Assembly: GCA_963932465.1 (NCBI GenBank)
Contig: CAWVRF010001073.1
Span: forward strand, 93,001 to 157,000
Length of the DNA: 64,000 bases
DNA from: Maratus speciosus
Taxonomy: Eukaryota; Arthropoda; Arachnida; Araneae; Salticidae
Direction: 5' to 3'
Part shown: positions 35,690-46,890 of the stretch, piece after piece
How the letters are laid out: the number at the start of each line of letters is the position of its first letter
How positions within the stretch are numbered: position 1 is the first letter of the stretch
Program-made: the position numbers and the translations under genes
Notes under the pieces: generated by a model
What the model was told of the DNA's origin: nothing
The model's database searches: none
What the model saw: only the letters and a program-made list of their open reading frames with translations

Positions 35690-36405
35690 ATATGAGTCGT
35701 CAAAATGAATGTGGTATTGCTGTAGTTCCACCATTTCAAGAGGAAGTTGACTGCTCCTATAGAGAGCGCAAAGTGCTGGTAATGCACACGATATCGTCAG
35801 ATCCCACCGGATGCGTGTATGATAGCGTGGAGGCACGTTAAAAGGGGAAAGTTCGAATCGTGGATGGCTACAAACGGTGTCAACGTGCGGTCGTGCAATT
35901 TTTAACAGCGGATAATGTGATTGCTGGAGAAATGTGTCGTTGAATGCAAAATGTGTATGGCACGAGTGTATGCCACGCAGATTGGTATTCCAATGGTGTA
36001 GGTATTTTCATTGTGGAAGAAGCAGTACTGACGGCAGGTCATGACCTGGTGAAGCACATGTGGTCTTCTTCTACTACGAAAATACTTTACACCATCGAAA
36101 TGCCGATCTTCATGACATACACTCCGTGCTACACACATTTTGCATTCGATGATAGATATCACTAGTGTTAAAAAATGCACGACCGTGCGTTGGTACCGTT
36201 TGGAGGAATCCATGATACGAACGATGTCTTTTAACGTCCTCCGACGCTATTACACATGCATTTGGCGGGATCTGACAATATCGAATGCATTCCCAGCACT
36301 CTGCGACCTCTATAAGAGCATGCACAATCATCTTTCTCTTCAAATGGTGGAGTTATTACAGCAGTGGCACTTTCATTTGGGCGACACTTATATTTCAAAA
36401 ACGGC
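35690..36405. repeat. 0.7-kb palindrome with diverged arms
   Basis: Two arms of about 350 bp are inverted copies, centred between 36041 and 36042 on the perfect 14-mer CAGGTCATGACCTG. Matches include ATTTTTTAACA, TGAATGCAAAATGTGT and GTCAGATCCC. The arms differ at perhaps one base in five. Long frames on both strands (35902-36213 minus, 35944-36165 plus, 36110-36343 minus, 36140-36439 plus) are the same sequence read from the two arms. No target duplication found; a foldback element or an old inverted duplication. Confidence 0.75.
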
Positions 36406-36408
36406 CTC

Positions 36409-36433
36409 AAAAAAAAAAAAAAAAAAAAAAAAA
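36409..36433. repeat. Poly-A, 25 bases
   Basis: Sits exactly between the palindrome and the second Tigger relic. Confidence 0.7.
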
Positions 36434-36435
36434 CT

Positions 36436-36976
36436 TTAAAAGAAAAATTTGAAGTTGTAAGTGCATATGAGAAAGAGTAATTGAGTTTACGGATACTTGC
36501 TGAACGTTATAAAATAGTTAAAACCCTGATGAGAGAGATTTTACGAAATAAAGAAGAAATAACAAATTTGTCGATTACAAACCATAACGAGAACACCAAA
36601 CATGTGCAATCGAGGAAGACTAATTCCATAGAAATTGATTCTATAATTCTGAATTGGTTTGACCTAGTTCGTTCAAAAAACATTCCTATCAGGGGACTTT
36701 GATATAGAAAAAGACTTTAGAAGTCGCTAAAGAGCTCGAGATTACACGATTTTAAGCTTTCCAGTAAGTAGATGGAAAAGCTCCGATCTCTGCATAACAT
36801 CGTATAATTTTCAAAACAAGATAGGAGAAGCAAAATCTGTAGATTTCAAAGAAGTGGAGAATTGGCATGATCGACTGCAATCAATTTGTGAAGGTTATGA
36901 GGAGTGAAACATTTCTAATGCCGATGAAACCGGACTCTTTTTCAGAATTTTTCTGAATAAGACTTTGTGTTTTTAA
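36436..36976 (+). pseudogene. Tigger/pogo transposase remnant, N-terminal half
   Basis: Reads KEKFEVVSAYEKE, a stop at 36478-36480, then LRILAERYKIVKTLMREIL and RNKEEITNLSITNHNENTK, matching the HTH DNA-binding half of Tigger transposases; the frame then breaks at 36700. A later frame ends in NADETGLFFRIFLNKTLC, the block around the first catalytic Asp (36922-36924), followed by a stop. The remaining catalytic domain is absent. Better preserved than the Tigger relic at 13 kb and a different copy. Inactive. Confidence 0.8.
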
Positions 36977-37279
36977 CTTAAAAACTCATTTTTTCAATAC
37001 TTTTATTATGTTATATTGTATACTTTGACACCGGAATTTAATGATTTGTTGAGAATTATTTATTTTATGCAATGAAATCTTATCAAAAATGCTAATTTAA
37101 AAATGCTTTCAATAAATAATTTATAATTAATTTTTAGGTTCACTTAGAAAGAAAATGGCCTGTTAGAATACGTAAAGCATGTTACTCAAACTACTCTAAA
37201 CATTCTAGGCCTCTATATTTCACCATTTCTGAGAAAAAGGTACATAAAGATGGTGTATTTTAATATGGCGGAGATAGAG

Positions 37280-37297
37280 TTTACCCGGTCCCCTTAA
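37280..37297. repeat. Lone TTAA/GGGG-type terminus
   Basis: ACCCGGTCCCCTTAA is, in reverse complement, the same sort of end as at 7662 (TTAAGGGGGTCCGGG). No partner end is visible to the left, so only a fragment of an element remains. Confidence 0.4.
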
Positions 37298-37465
37298 ACA
37301 AAATTTATCCTTGTTACTTTCCAATCGCATGTTGTAAATAAAGCATTGTAACCATTATGTGTGTGTATGTATGTGTTTAAGTAAGAGTGATTAGTATAGT
37401 GTAGTGAAAAGATTAGTATAGGAAAAATAGACCAATAATTGTGTAATATACGATAATTGCCAGTC

Positions 37466-37560
37466 ACAAAAAATGGGAAAAACTTCGTTTTGGCACTAAA
37501 AATGAAGATCCGATGAATCCCCCAATAATAAGTCGTTTTACTTTGTTTTGAGAGGAGGAA
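37466..37560. repeat. Dispersed repeat, copy 1 (mate at 40605-40715)
   Basis: Shares AAAACTTCGTTTTGGCACTA / AAAACTTCATTTTAGTATTA, AATGAAGATCCGAT / AATGAAGATTCGAT, and GTTTTACTTTGTTT with 40605-40715 in direct orientation. Confidence 0.5.
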
Positions 37561-37627
37561 GGGAATTTTAACACATGGGTTAAGACTCATTTTTTTAAAT
37601 ATGTCAAGAATGGAATAATTTATTATT

Positions 37628-38636
37628 TAGGGGAGACCAGGGCAAGAGGACTATGTTAACATTATTTTTTATTAATTTATTTTTCAGTATAGTAAAATTA
37701 ATTTTACATGAACTATTAGAGTATTCTTTTGTAGAAATATATTACCATTTAATTTTTCAAAGAAAAAAAAAGGATTTTTTCTTTATAACATTAACAAACG
37801 TCATCTTGCCCTAGTAGTGGGGCAAGATGACTTTGGCCTTGGGTCAAGATAACAACACTGAAAAGGTTGAACATATTTTATCTTTTGAATATGTTACATG
37901 GTTTAACAAATGATAACTGTGTTTTTACATCTTACAAAGTATCAAAAAGCATAATGCATTGTAACGTAATGTTGAAGTGTTTAGTTGTGCAGCAAACAAT
38001 AGTCACAAACAAAATGTCATTTTCATTATTGGAACATCCCTCATGCCACCACTTCCTTCTGCTTTTCCCTTCGTTCTAGCATTCCTTTGATGGATGTGCT
38101 TCCTCTGATGGCACCCTTTCGAACGACACCTCCCCCATCCGATGCGCCCCTTAGCCCCACAGGAGATAGAAGTGCAAGGTCGCGCGGGCAAACACACAGA
38201 CAAACAAGCGTTTACAGAATTTAAATAGAATGGACAACATAGTTAGTTTAATGAATTAAGAAACACGGGGCATTGTCCTCTTGCCTAGACTGCCTGTTTA
38301 AAAATATTCGTTTTCATTGCCATGAAGGAAGGCAATTAATTTACATTTATTCATTGTAACAGGTAGTATTTAAACTAAGGTACTCATAAATATTAAAAAG
38401 AAACAATATATCTTACCTTTATCTGTAGCAGATCTTATTTACACATCCATAAAAGTTATAACGTGTCAGCGGTAATCAATCAAAGCTTCACAACTAACAT
38501 AAAAATGGTGATTTCAGTGTCTCTATACTATTGTTTAACGAACGGCCGACAGGAAAACCAGTAGTGTCCGGTTGATGCTGCCACCTAGTGGAAAACGGAA
38601 AAATTAAGACATTTGTCTTCTGGACCCGCTCTCCCC
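37628..38636. mobile_element. TIR element, 1009 bp, TATTATT duplication
   Basis: Left end TAGGGGAGACCAGGGCAAGA and right end (reverse complement) GGGGAGAGCGGGTCCAGAAG pair imperfectly for about 20 bp. TATTATT lies just outside each end (37621-37627, 38637-38643). A GGGCAAGATGAC motif recurs inside as an inverted pair (about 37800-37831) and in a related form near 38270. No transposase. GGGGAGAC-type ends are common on unclassified arthropod elements. Confidence 0.6.
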
Positions 38637-38643
38637 TATTATT

Positions 38644-39668
38644 GCCGAAACGTCAGTGAAGGCTTACTGTGGAGACAGAAAAGTTTTGGTTTCCGTTAGT
38701 CCGTCCGTCCCTTTTTCTGTTCCGCGATAACTGCCGCAAAAAGCATCCGATTAACTTGAAATTAAGTGGATATGCCGGTGAGGTACCCGGATTTAGCTGT
38801 ATAGTTTTTTTTGTTATATTTGGTTCATTCGGTCGGAAAATATAGAATATTTTATTTTGCACAATAACGCTCTTCTATGGCAATCAGACGATTTTTCCGT
38901 TTTTATTTGCTGAAAGGAATTGGCTCATATAATTGAAAGATTTAAATGGTAAATTATGGATGATAAAATTTCCTAATTGGAATCATACATTATTCATATT
39001 AGTTTGAAATTTTCTCTATACGTTTGTCAGAGTTTTTAAATTCGGTGTATAACTTATGGAGGGATTTTATATATGTGTTCCAATAATATGAAATATCTTC
39101 TTTCATAAATTTACTTATTTTAAATGTACACATTTCATTGTTTTAATTTTCTTTTAACTGTTGCTAAGCAACGGGAATACACCTAAAAATATAGTAGATG
39201 TGAGAATATGTGTAATTGTTTGAAGTCAAATGAATGTCAAAAAGGGATGAAGGTCTTGTAGTCACTTGTAGTCTTTTGGTCTTTACAAAATATAGATGGA
39301 TTTTACCCCAGAAATAAAGAGAGGCTATGTTCTATTTATTTTGTTAAAATAGTTTTCTTATAAATTAAATAGTTCATTATTTTAATAAGGAATAAATTGA
39401 CATTTTTCTGTAAAATTTAACAATCTTTTTTTATCGTTGACAAGAAAATCAATCCCGGAATAATAATTTACCCTAAACAGTTAATTTTAAATTGAAAGAT
39501 CTCCATGTACAAGAGGAAAATGAAATAAACAATAGGCATGAATACGTCTTTACATTGGAAATACGAAAATACGAAAAGAAGGTGAATTCGACATCATATA
39601 TCAAAAACAAAACGAATATGCTTTGAGGTTGAAATAAAAGGGCCTTGTGCTATGATGTTAATTCTTAA

Positions 39669-39710
<42 letters not shown>

Positions 39711-40980
39711 ACCAATATCAATGCGGACGATAAACCGTGAGCACACGGCTAACAGAAATGTTTAATTTTTAATCAAAAATTTCAATAAGAAAAAAAAAAA
39801 AAACTTTTGAAAAGCAAATAGATAGTAAATGTCAAAGTTATGCACCGAAAAATTATTTCTGCCGAAAATTACGTCATTGTATCGGGAAATAAATATTTTC
39901 ATTCTTAAAAGCCAAACATTAACTAGATTGCCTGGAAAAATATTTTTTGACGAGTGTTACTCCCTAATGCCGTCTCATTTCAGAAAATATGAATGAAAAT
40001 TATTTTATATTTAAAAGGAAGTTGCTTTTTCGTTCATAAAACATAAACTTTTAAAATAATTTCGTCAATGTAAATAATCTTCTGTCCACCGGTATTAAAA
40101 AATAAGGCTCGGAAGTGTAAAAATCAATCTAAAATTTACGATTACCATTAACACAATGAATAAAAAGTTACATATGTAAATTTAATGAGACCCCGGGGGG
40201 TTCAAAGAGGCGGATCCCCCGCCCTGAAGAAATCTACTTTATTATCTAAAAAAATACGAGAATTAGCAGCTCATGAAAATTTCAGAATAGCCTTACATAA
40301 CGTTTTTATATTAATGCTTTTAACGTCTGAAAACTTCGCATTTTTATTCTTATAAATAATTACGTAATTTGAAAACTTTAAATTGCGGTTTGCAGGGAGT
40401 TGAATATTACCCAACGTGTGTTTAAAAATAATGACTTGCAGAGCTGACGTTGAGGCTCCTGATTTGCAGATTTACTAGTTTAATTCTGAATCGAATGACA
40501 CCATCTACAAGTCCATACGATCATCGTTACAAAGTTACGCCGATTGTGTGAATACAAAGTCGAAAATTACACTTTGCGCGGGTAAATTGTTTTTTTTTCA
40601 GCAACGACTCATGGCCATTCGTGAAAATTCAGAAAAACTTCATTTTAGTATTAGAAATGAAGATTCGATTACCTCTACCCGTAAAATAAAGTAGTTTTAC
40701 TATGTTTAGGTATATTATATGTGGGGCTTGTAAGTGCTTAAGCCATTAAGTAGTCCTCACCACCTAGCCGACGCTGTTTACTTGTAATAAAATTGTGCAC
40801 TCTCATAAAGTGTAATTTTGTATTGAACTTCGTATAGCTAAAATACTGCCGTTACTTTGCAGTTTGAAAATCGGAGGCTAAGTGATCGAATCGTACTACA
40901 ATAATGAAATATTTTAAACAATAACAAGTGAAAAATATACTTAGAACTAAAGAATGTAGTAATTTTTTTTCTAAATAATC
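38644..40980. other. Mixed AT-rich DNA with repeat fragments
   Basis: Holds a GTCCGTCCGTCC-containing repeat at 38695-38830, a 36-A tract at 39672-39707, a GC spike at 40190-40225, and the second copy of the GAAGATTCGAT repeat at 40605-40715. No gene recognised. Confidence 0.5.
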
Positions 40981-42191
40981 CTTATTAAAATGTGTTTAAA
41001 AAATATACAGCCTACTTCAGCGATAAATATGTCGTGTTTCATGGAGGTAGGCAATTCTGAAGCTACTTTTATGAAAAGACTGATGAAATAAAGTTGCTGT
41101 CACTGTATTTGAAAAGCAAAAGCAAAACATGTGACAACATTATGAATAAAAAAGAAAATTGTTATGAGAAATATTATTTCTTTAAAAAGACTTATACAGT
41201 CATTTTTATATGTACAGTGAAAATAGATGAAAGATTCTTTCGACGTTTCACGTAAGTAACAGCTGCTTATTATACAGATGATTTTCCTTATAAATGATGA
41301 AAGTTCCAATTCCATTCACTGTATCTTTCATTTTATTTGGATTTTTACAAAAAAGAAATAGTAATTATATTAAATTTTTGTTAAAAAAGTCTTTTAAAGA
41401 ATGTTAATATATCAATGCACCATGAACACTGAAAAATTATATGCTTCCTAAGGAACACAGTCGTATGTAATTTTACATCTGGCTATATTGCCTTATTGCT
41501 TGTAGTTTTACATGTGTTGAAATATCTTCTGAAAAATTATGTGAATTTCACTATAACTACATGACTCAGCTTAATTAATATTAGCACGTGAATCGAAACC
41601 AAATATATCATTTCTATAACTTTAAACAAATTAAATACTACTAACTATAAATGTACAATTCCGAGGAAAAAGAAAAACGAAATGAAATTCAGTTTAAATG
41701 TATTAACAGTTATGTATGAATATATATGCAATGTTAAAACACCTTGATGAGAAAGCGCGTTCCTTTCTTTAATGGACTTTAAACGTAAAAAACTGTTAAC
41801 CCAGTTATAGCTATGTCGGGGACTTTATGGAGATATGCATTTGTGGCAGCTATTTATATGAAAAGACAGATGAAAAAAAAATTACTGTCTCTGTTGAAAA
41901 GTAGAAAAAAAAAATGTGATAGCATTATGAATATAAAAGAAAAAAGTTATAAGATATATTATTCTTTATAAAGACTACCCAGCCATTTTTATATGTATAG
42001 CGAAAGTAAACGAAAGCTTCTTTTCATCTTTCATGTTAGTAACTGCTGCCTATTATATATATTATTTTGCTTATAAATCATGAAAGTTACAATTGCTGTC
42101 GTTGTCTCTTTTATTTTATTTGTATTTAAAAAAATTATAGTAACTGTATTACATTTTTTTTGAAAAAAAAAAAAATAAATATGAATATATA

Positions 42192-43856
42192 GAGGAAAAG
42201 GTCCAAATACCGGCTAGGGTCCAAATACCGGCTAGGGTCCAAATACCGGCTACTAGGTGTTCTGAGAACTGAGCGCAGCGCAGCCTAGCGGTGATAGGCA
42301 AAGTTTGTATCTTTAATTGAGAAAAGAAAGTTACGAAAAGTACGTCGCTGAAGTCTGCGTCATTTACAAGTAGTAAATGCAAAAGTGTCGAATCTACGTA
42401 ATCTGGTACATCAAAAGTTTTTCATATATGTGTTTCTCATTTTTTTAAATATACTGATCGTATGTTGTCTTGAATTGTTGATTAAGTTATTTTCTAAACA
42501 TATTAAGCTCTCAATAGCCACGCGCACAGTATTGGTATTTTATTATATGAATGAGTAATACCGGTTTTAACTTAAACATAGCAGTGGTCCGAATACCGGC
42601 TACTTAAAGTGGTCTAAATACCGGCTAGCCGGTATTTGGACCTCTCCCGGTTGCTCTGCTTGAAGGAGAGGAAAATAAATTAATTTAAATAGTTCCATAA
42701 TTAATAAATTAATTTAAATGGTTCAGAAATAGTCCCCGTCCCATTTCGCAATATGAAAAAAGCAACCATGGCCGTAATTTTTCAGGACCGACACTGGTTA
42801 CCGGATCACTTTCCAAAAAAGAGCTGTTGGACACTACAAAATTGACTGTAATAAATGTGAAGAGAAAGAAAAAAAATGACGAAGTAAACCAGGCGAAAGA
42901 GGCAGAAATTTGATTTTAACCCTCTCGCTGCGCAACCCGAGATTTTCACGGGGATGCATTTTTTCCATCTAATTAATCCTCCTTGATTATTCCCACCAGT
43001 TATTTTTTTATTGTAAATTATACCTTATTTAATCGGAGCATTTTCTCGTTTAAATTAGACAAAAACTTTTGTTTGGAAAAACCGGTGACAAAAGAATAAA
43101 AATTCTTGAAAGACGCTCGTCGCGAAGCGGTTAAGTACGCAATTTTTGAAGCTATTTTAATGAAACAATTACGCAGCGAGAGGGCTAAAAAGGTGAAAAA
43201 GGAAAATATCCAACAGAGGAAGATGATAAATTTGTGTCTTCTGCATGGGTGCTTTCTCTGTGGACAAGAATGGGGGAGGGGATTCTGGATTCAATGTTAA
43301 GAATGCGATATGTGGGTTGATAGGGTCTATACCGACGCAGAGAGTGATATTATGCTTTTGATTTTTTCAGATAAAATAATTCTCATTTCAATCAGCAAGC
43401 TTTTTTTTTGTTTTACACGTTAAAAACAAAATTAGAAACATAATGGGAAGAAGACTGTGACAGATAGTCGTAAGGAATTTTAGAAATTTGACAAAAATAC
43501 TTATTTATTAAAAATTGCGTATTTTTTCTGTGCATAAGAAATGTTATTAAGCAATACAATTTATTAAAATATTATTCTTGTTGCTTAATAATTGTCATTA
43601 GCTCTATTTGTCTGATCTTTTGGAAAATAACTTAGGTAGCCGGTATTTAGACCCCATTTTAAAAACTCAAAATTTGAAGACTTTCGGAATTTTGCTTCTT
43701 ATAAACAGAAAACGCCTTTTAAACTGATTTTTTTCCCCTAAACATGTGTAATACGTGTCAAGGTAACCTGCTTTCACTTTTTATTTTATTAATTTTGAAA
43801 ATTGTATGATCTAGATTGAAAACAAAAGTGGTAGCCGGTATTTGGAACTTTTCCTC
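42192..43856. mobile_element. TA element, 1665 bp, CCAAATACCGGCTA motif
   Basis: The ends GAGGAAAAGGTCCAAATACC and (reverse complement) GAGGAAAAGTTCCAAATACC are flanked by TA (42190-42191, 43857-43858). The motif CCAAATACCGGCTA or a close variant occurs eight times: three in an 18-bp tandem at 42203-42252, then 42589, 42614, and inverted at 42626, 43637 and 43831. The middle pair forms a perfect 22-bp palindrome (42616-42637). No transposase frame. It interrupts the second ~770-bp tandem unit. Confidence 0.85.
42920..43184. mobile_element. TTAA MITE (piggyBac-like) nested in the TA element
   Basis: Left end CCCTCTCGCTGCGC after TTAA (42916-42919); right end in reverse complement CCCTCTCGCTGCG, followed by CTAA (43185-43188), one base off TTAA. 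265 bp. The frame at 43106-43300 starts inside it and is accidental. Confidence 0.7.
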
Positions 43857-44883
43857 TAAATAATCCATGAATAGGCCGAAAATCTAGGCTAAAACAGCCG
43901 TACACATACTCGTATGTGTGTGCACGGCTGATGTAGCTTTATTTTCTGTAGTTTTACGTGTGTGAAAATATGTTCTGAATGATTCAGTTAAAATTCGCAA
44001 CAACATGAAGTTATTCCATTAAAAATAGCACGCGAACTGAAAACAAACGCAAGTCTTCTAGGACTTTGTAAAAAATAAATAATGCTAACACTAAATGTAT
44101 AATTTCGGGACAAAAAAAAGTTAAATTCGGCCCAATTGTATAAACTGTTATGTATGAATATATGCACAATGTTAAAAAATGTGTTTTTTATTTTTCTAAT
44201 ATGAATTTAAAAAAAAAAAAATAATAACACTCCAACACTCCAGTAATAAATATTTCTTGACGTCATAGAGGTATGGATTTCTGACAGCTACTTGTATGAA
44301 AAAGGATATGAAGGAATCTTTCTGTCACTATAGTTGAAATGTAAAAGAAAAATATGTGATAGGAATATGAATATAAAATTTTTAAAAAATATGAGAAATA
44401 TTTTTTATTTACAAAGTCATTTTTTTAGTATAGTGAAAATAAATTAAAGCTTTTTTTATGTTGCAGTTTAGTAACCGCTTAATAATATATAGATAATTTT
44501 CATTATAAATGATAAAAGTTACAATTGCACGCGCTGAGTCTTTTATTTTATTTGAGCTTAAAAAAAAAAAAAAGTTGTAATTATTAACCCTAAAATATTG
44601 TTGTAAAAACGTTTTATTAAGAATGTAAATATATTAACATTAGAAGAAATAGGCAAAATGGTACGCATACGCACACGTATTTTTCTAAAGCGAATAGTTA
44701 TTGAACAACTCAACACTTTAACAATTTTTTCTTATTTCTTATTTAGATATTTTAAAGTTGTTGTCAATGCGTTTTTATGCTAATTGTCAATGCTTTTTTA
44801 TGCTATGAACTCCCGTGCATAGAACGGGTTAAACAGCCAGTGATAGTATTATTAAGTGCAAAAGGCTGCAGTTATGAATATAT

Positions 44884-44884
<1 letters not shown>

Positions 44885-44918
<34 letters not shown>
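44885..44918. repeat. Poly-A, 34 bases
   Basis: Follows shortly after a TTAACCCGTTCTATGC-type terminus (minus sense, ending near 44832). No retroposon body recognised. Confidence 0.6.
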
Positions 44919-44922
<4 letters not shown>

Positions 44923-45601
44923 GGAAGAAAATTGAGAGTTGTCTAATTCGCATAAAACAAGAATAGTAAAAACTGAAAAATGTACAGGGGAGCACCTAGC
45001 AATTGGAGAGTACGATTCTTGTGTTTAAGTGACTGAAAACGTCGTTCTCTGTTTATGCAAAATGAAATGATAGGCAGCAATGTGGAGTTGAAGCAAAGTA
45101 CAATGCTGTGAAGACTGCAGTATTTTAGTCTAAATGCAAGAATTCCATGAAAACAAAAATATTTTTATAAATCAAACGAAAGTTGAAGAGTTCTAACTGT
45201 GTTATAAGTATTTGGGGCGTGTATTTGGAATGATGAGACAACAATTTCCATGTTTCATAGTAGCAGGATATTGTATGCAATAAAGAAATCGAAAAACATA
45301 TACGCAACCGATTGCGTTACAGATTACACTTTTGATAAAACACCCGGTGTTATGATCTCGTGTTGAACGAAACCGAAAAGTGGGGGCAAAATATTCATGA
45401 TTTACGGGAATATAGATGAAAAAACCTTGAATAAAGAGATACATGAGCCAAACAGAAGCCTTCCATATCTGATAAAAAAGCATTTCTGTTACACGTATTC
45501 CACTCGTAAGTGCATGTGTATGTAGCCTTACACTCTTAGTTTACAAGTGTGGAAATATACACAATGTGCTATGTAATGTATGAAAGTGTTCGTTTTCGTA
45601 G
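44919..45601. other. AT-rich DNA, nothing recognised
   Basis: Frames at 45125-45483 (minus) show no domain. Confidence 0.5.
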
Positions 45602-46075
45602 GATTCTGTATCATTTCCTGTTATCCTTTGATTTTACTGTTTGTATTGTTCATTTTATTTATAAATATAATTAGCAATATTTTAATTTAACTTTTTAAAA
45701 ATCTTTAAAATATGATTCATATCCTTATATACTAGCTTGATTTAAATATATGTAGAAGCTGAGAGCAGGTTTTTCTCCATATAATTTCCTCATCTCTTGA
45801 ATGATTTCACATCTAGACAAACTTATAAAATTCCGTATCATTTCTGTATCCTTTTATTCATTACTTTGTCTGTTTATATAGTTTCTTTTATTTATAAACA
45901 CAACTAGTAATATTTTCGCTGAATTCATATTTTGTATCAATATTTTAAGCATCTTTAAAAAAAAGAATAATTTTCTCATTAATTCTAGCTTGATTTAATA
46001 ATCTATGGAAGTTCGCAGCATGTTCATTCTCTTGATAACTGTATAATCCCTTGATCTGTTACAGACAAAATTCTG
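45602..46075. repeat. Tandem duplication, period ~230 bp
   Basis: 45602-45830 and 45831-46075 share TCTGTATCATTTC / CCGTATCATTTC, TTTATTTATAAATA / TTTATTTATAAACA, CTAGCTTGATTTAA and CTCTTGA. Diverged; non-coding. Confidence 0.6.
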
Positions 46076-46494
46076 TTACATTACCATTCACGGTTTCATA
46101 AATGGCAACAATTTCATAAATGAAAAATACATTTCCAAAGATTTTTTTTTTCAGTTATAACGATTTTGTTTTCAGATTTTCGTTATAAAGCTTTTTTTTT
46201 TTTTTTCACATATATAATTGAGAATTGTAACTAAACGTATTAAACGTTTATTTTCTAGTTTCTAAGTACTTAATTAGCATAAATATTACGCTCTCCTTCC
46301 ATAAAGAACATATAAGTTTGTAATTTGTGAAATATGCGACACAATCTGCTCTTTGCAGTGTTTTCCAGTATTTACAATGTTTTTCTTAAATATTTAATTT
46401 CAGTTAATATTTCAGTATCAAATGTACATTATTATTAACGAGTTTATCTTCAATAATAAATATTTTTCACATTATAACACTGTACGGAAAACAA

Positions 46495-46890
46495 GAATAA
46501 AAATTCCTGCTCGGACTTCAGGCGGAGGTAGATTTCGAAGTTAAGTACTGATTTCACAAACAAAAACCAAAACAATATTAGAGATAAATGCAGTTTAACA
46601 ATTTTATCTGGTCACTTTTGACGAATTTTTAATTTCATTTTTCTGTAAGTACTCGTTTTATCAAAATCGTATTAAGTCGGTATTAAAAAAATCCCTGTCG
46701 GCTCGGCATACATGCGCAGGTAGATTTCGAAGTTAAGTACTAATTTCACCAACAAAAACTAAATCATGATTAGAGATAAACGCACTTTAACAATTATATC
46801 TGGCCGCTTTTGACGCGTTTCTAATTTCATTTTTATATAAGAACTGGATTTATCAGAATTATGTTAAGGCAGTATTCAAGAAATATTTTT
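46495..46890. repeat. Tandem duplication, period ~192 bp
   Basis: Both copies carry GGTAGATTTCGAAGTTAAGT (starting 46527 and 46719), then AGAGATAAA-GCA-TTTAACAA and TTTTGACG. A well-preserved pair. Confidence 0.75.

Larger units (their letters stand above)
41000..44650. repeat. Three diverged ~770-bp tandem units
   Basis: Units begin near 41027, 41810 and 44240. Each has GCTACTT/GCTATTT-TATGAAAA, then TATGAATATAAAAGAAAA-like, GTCATTTTTATATGTA, TAGTAACTGCTG-like, and TCTTTTATTTTATTT. Units 1 and 2 also share the later TAAACTGTTATGTATGAAT block. Spacing is about 783 bp, and about 763 bp once the inserted 1665-bp element is removed. The third unit is partial. Non-coding. Confidence 0.75.

Noticed and set aside
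36140..36439. 99-codon frame as a gene
   Set aside because: It reads one arm of the palindrome and ends in the poly-A; the other arm gives the same residues in reverse.
38003..38203. Minus-strand 66-codon frame as a gene
   Set aside because: Lies inside the 1009-bp TIR element and shows no domain.
44582..44834. TTAACCC...GGGTTAA pair as another piggyBac-like MITE
   Set aside because: The two ends do not match beyond the first few bases; the right end CCCGTTCTATGC has no partner.
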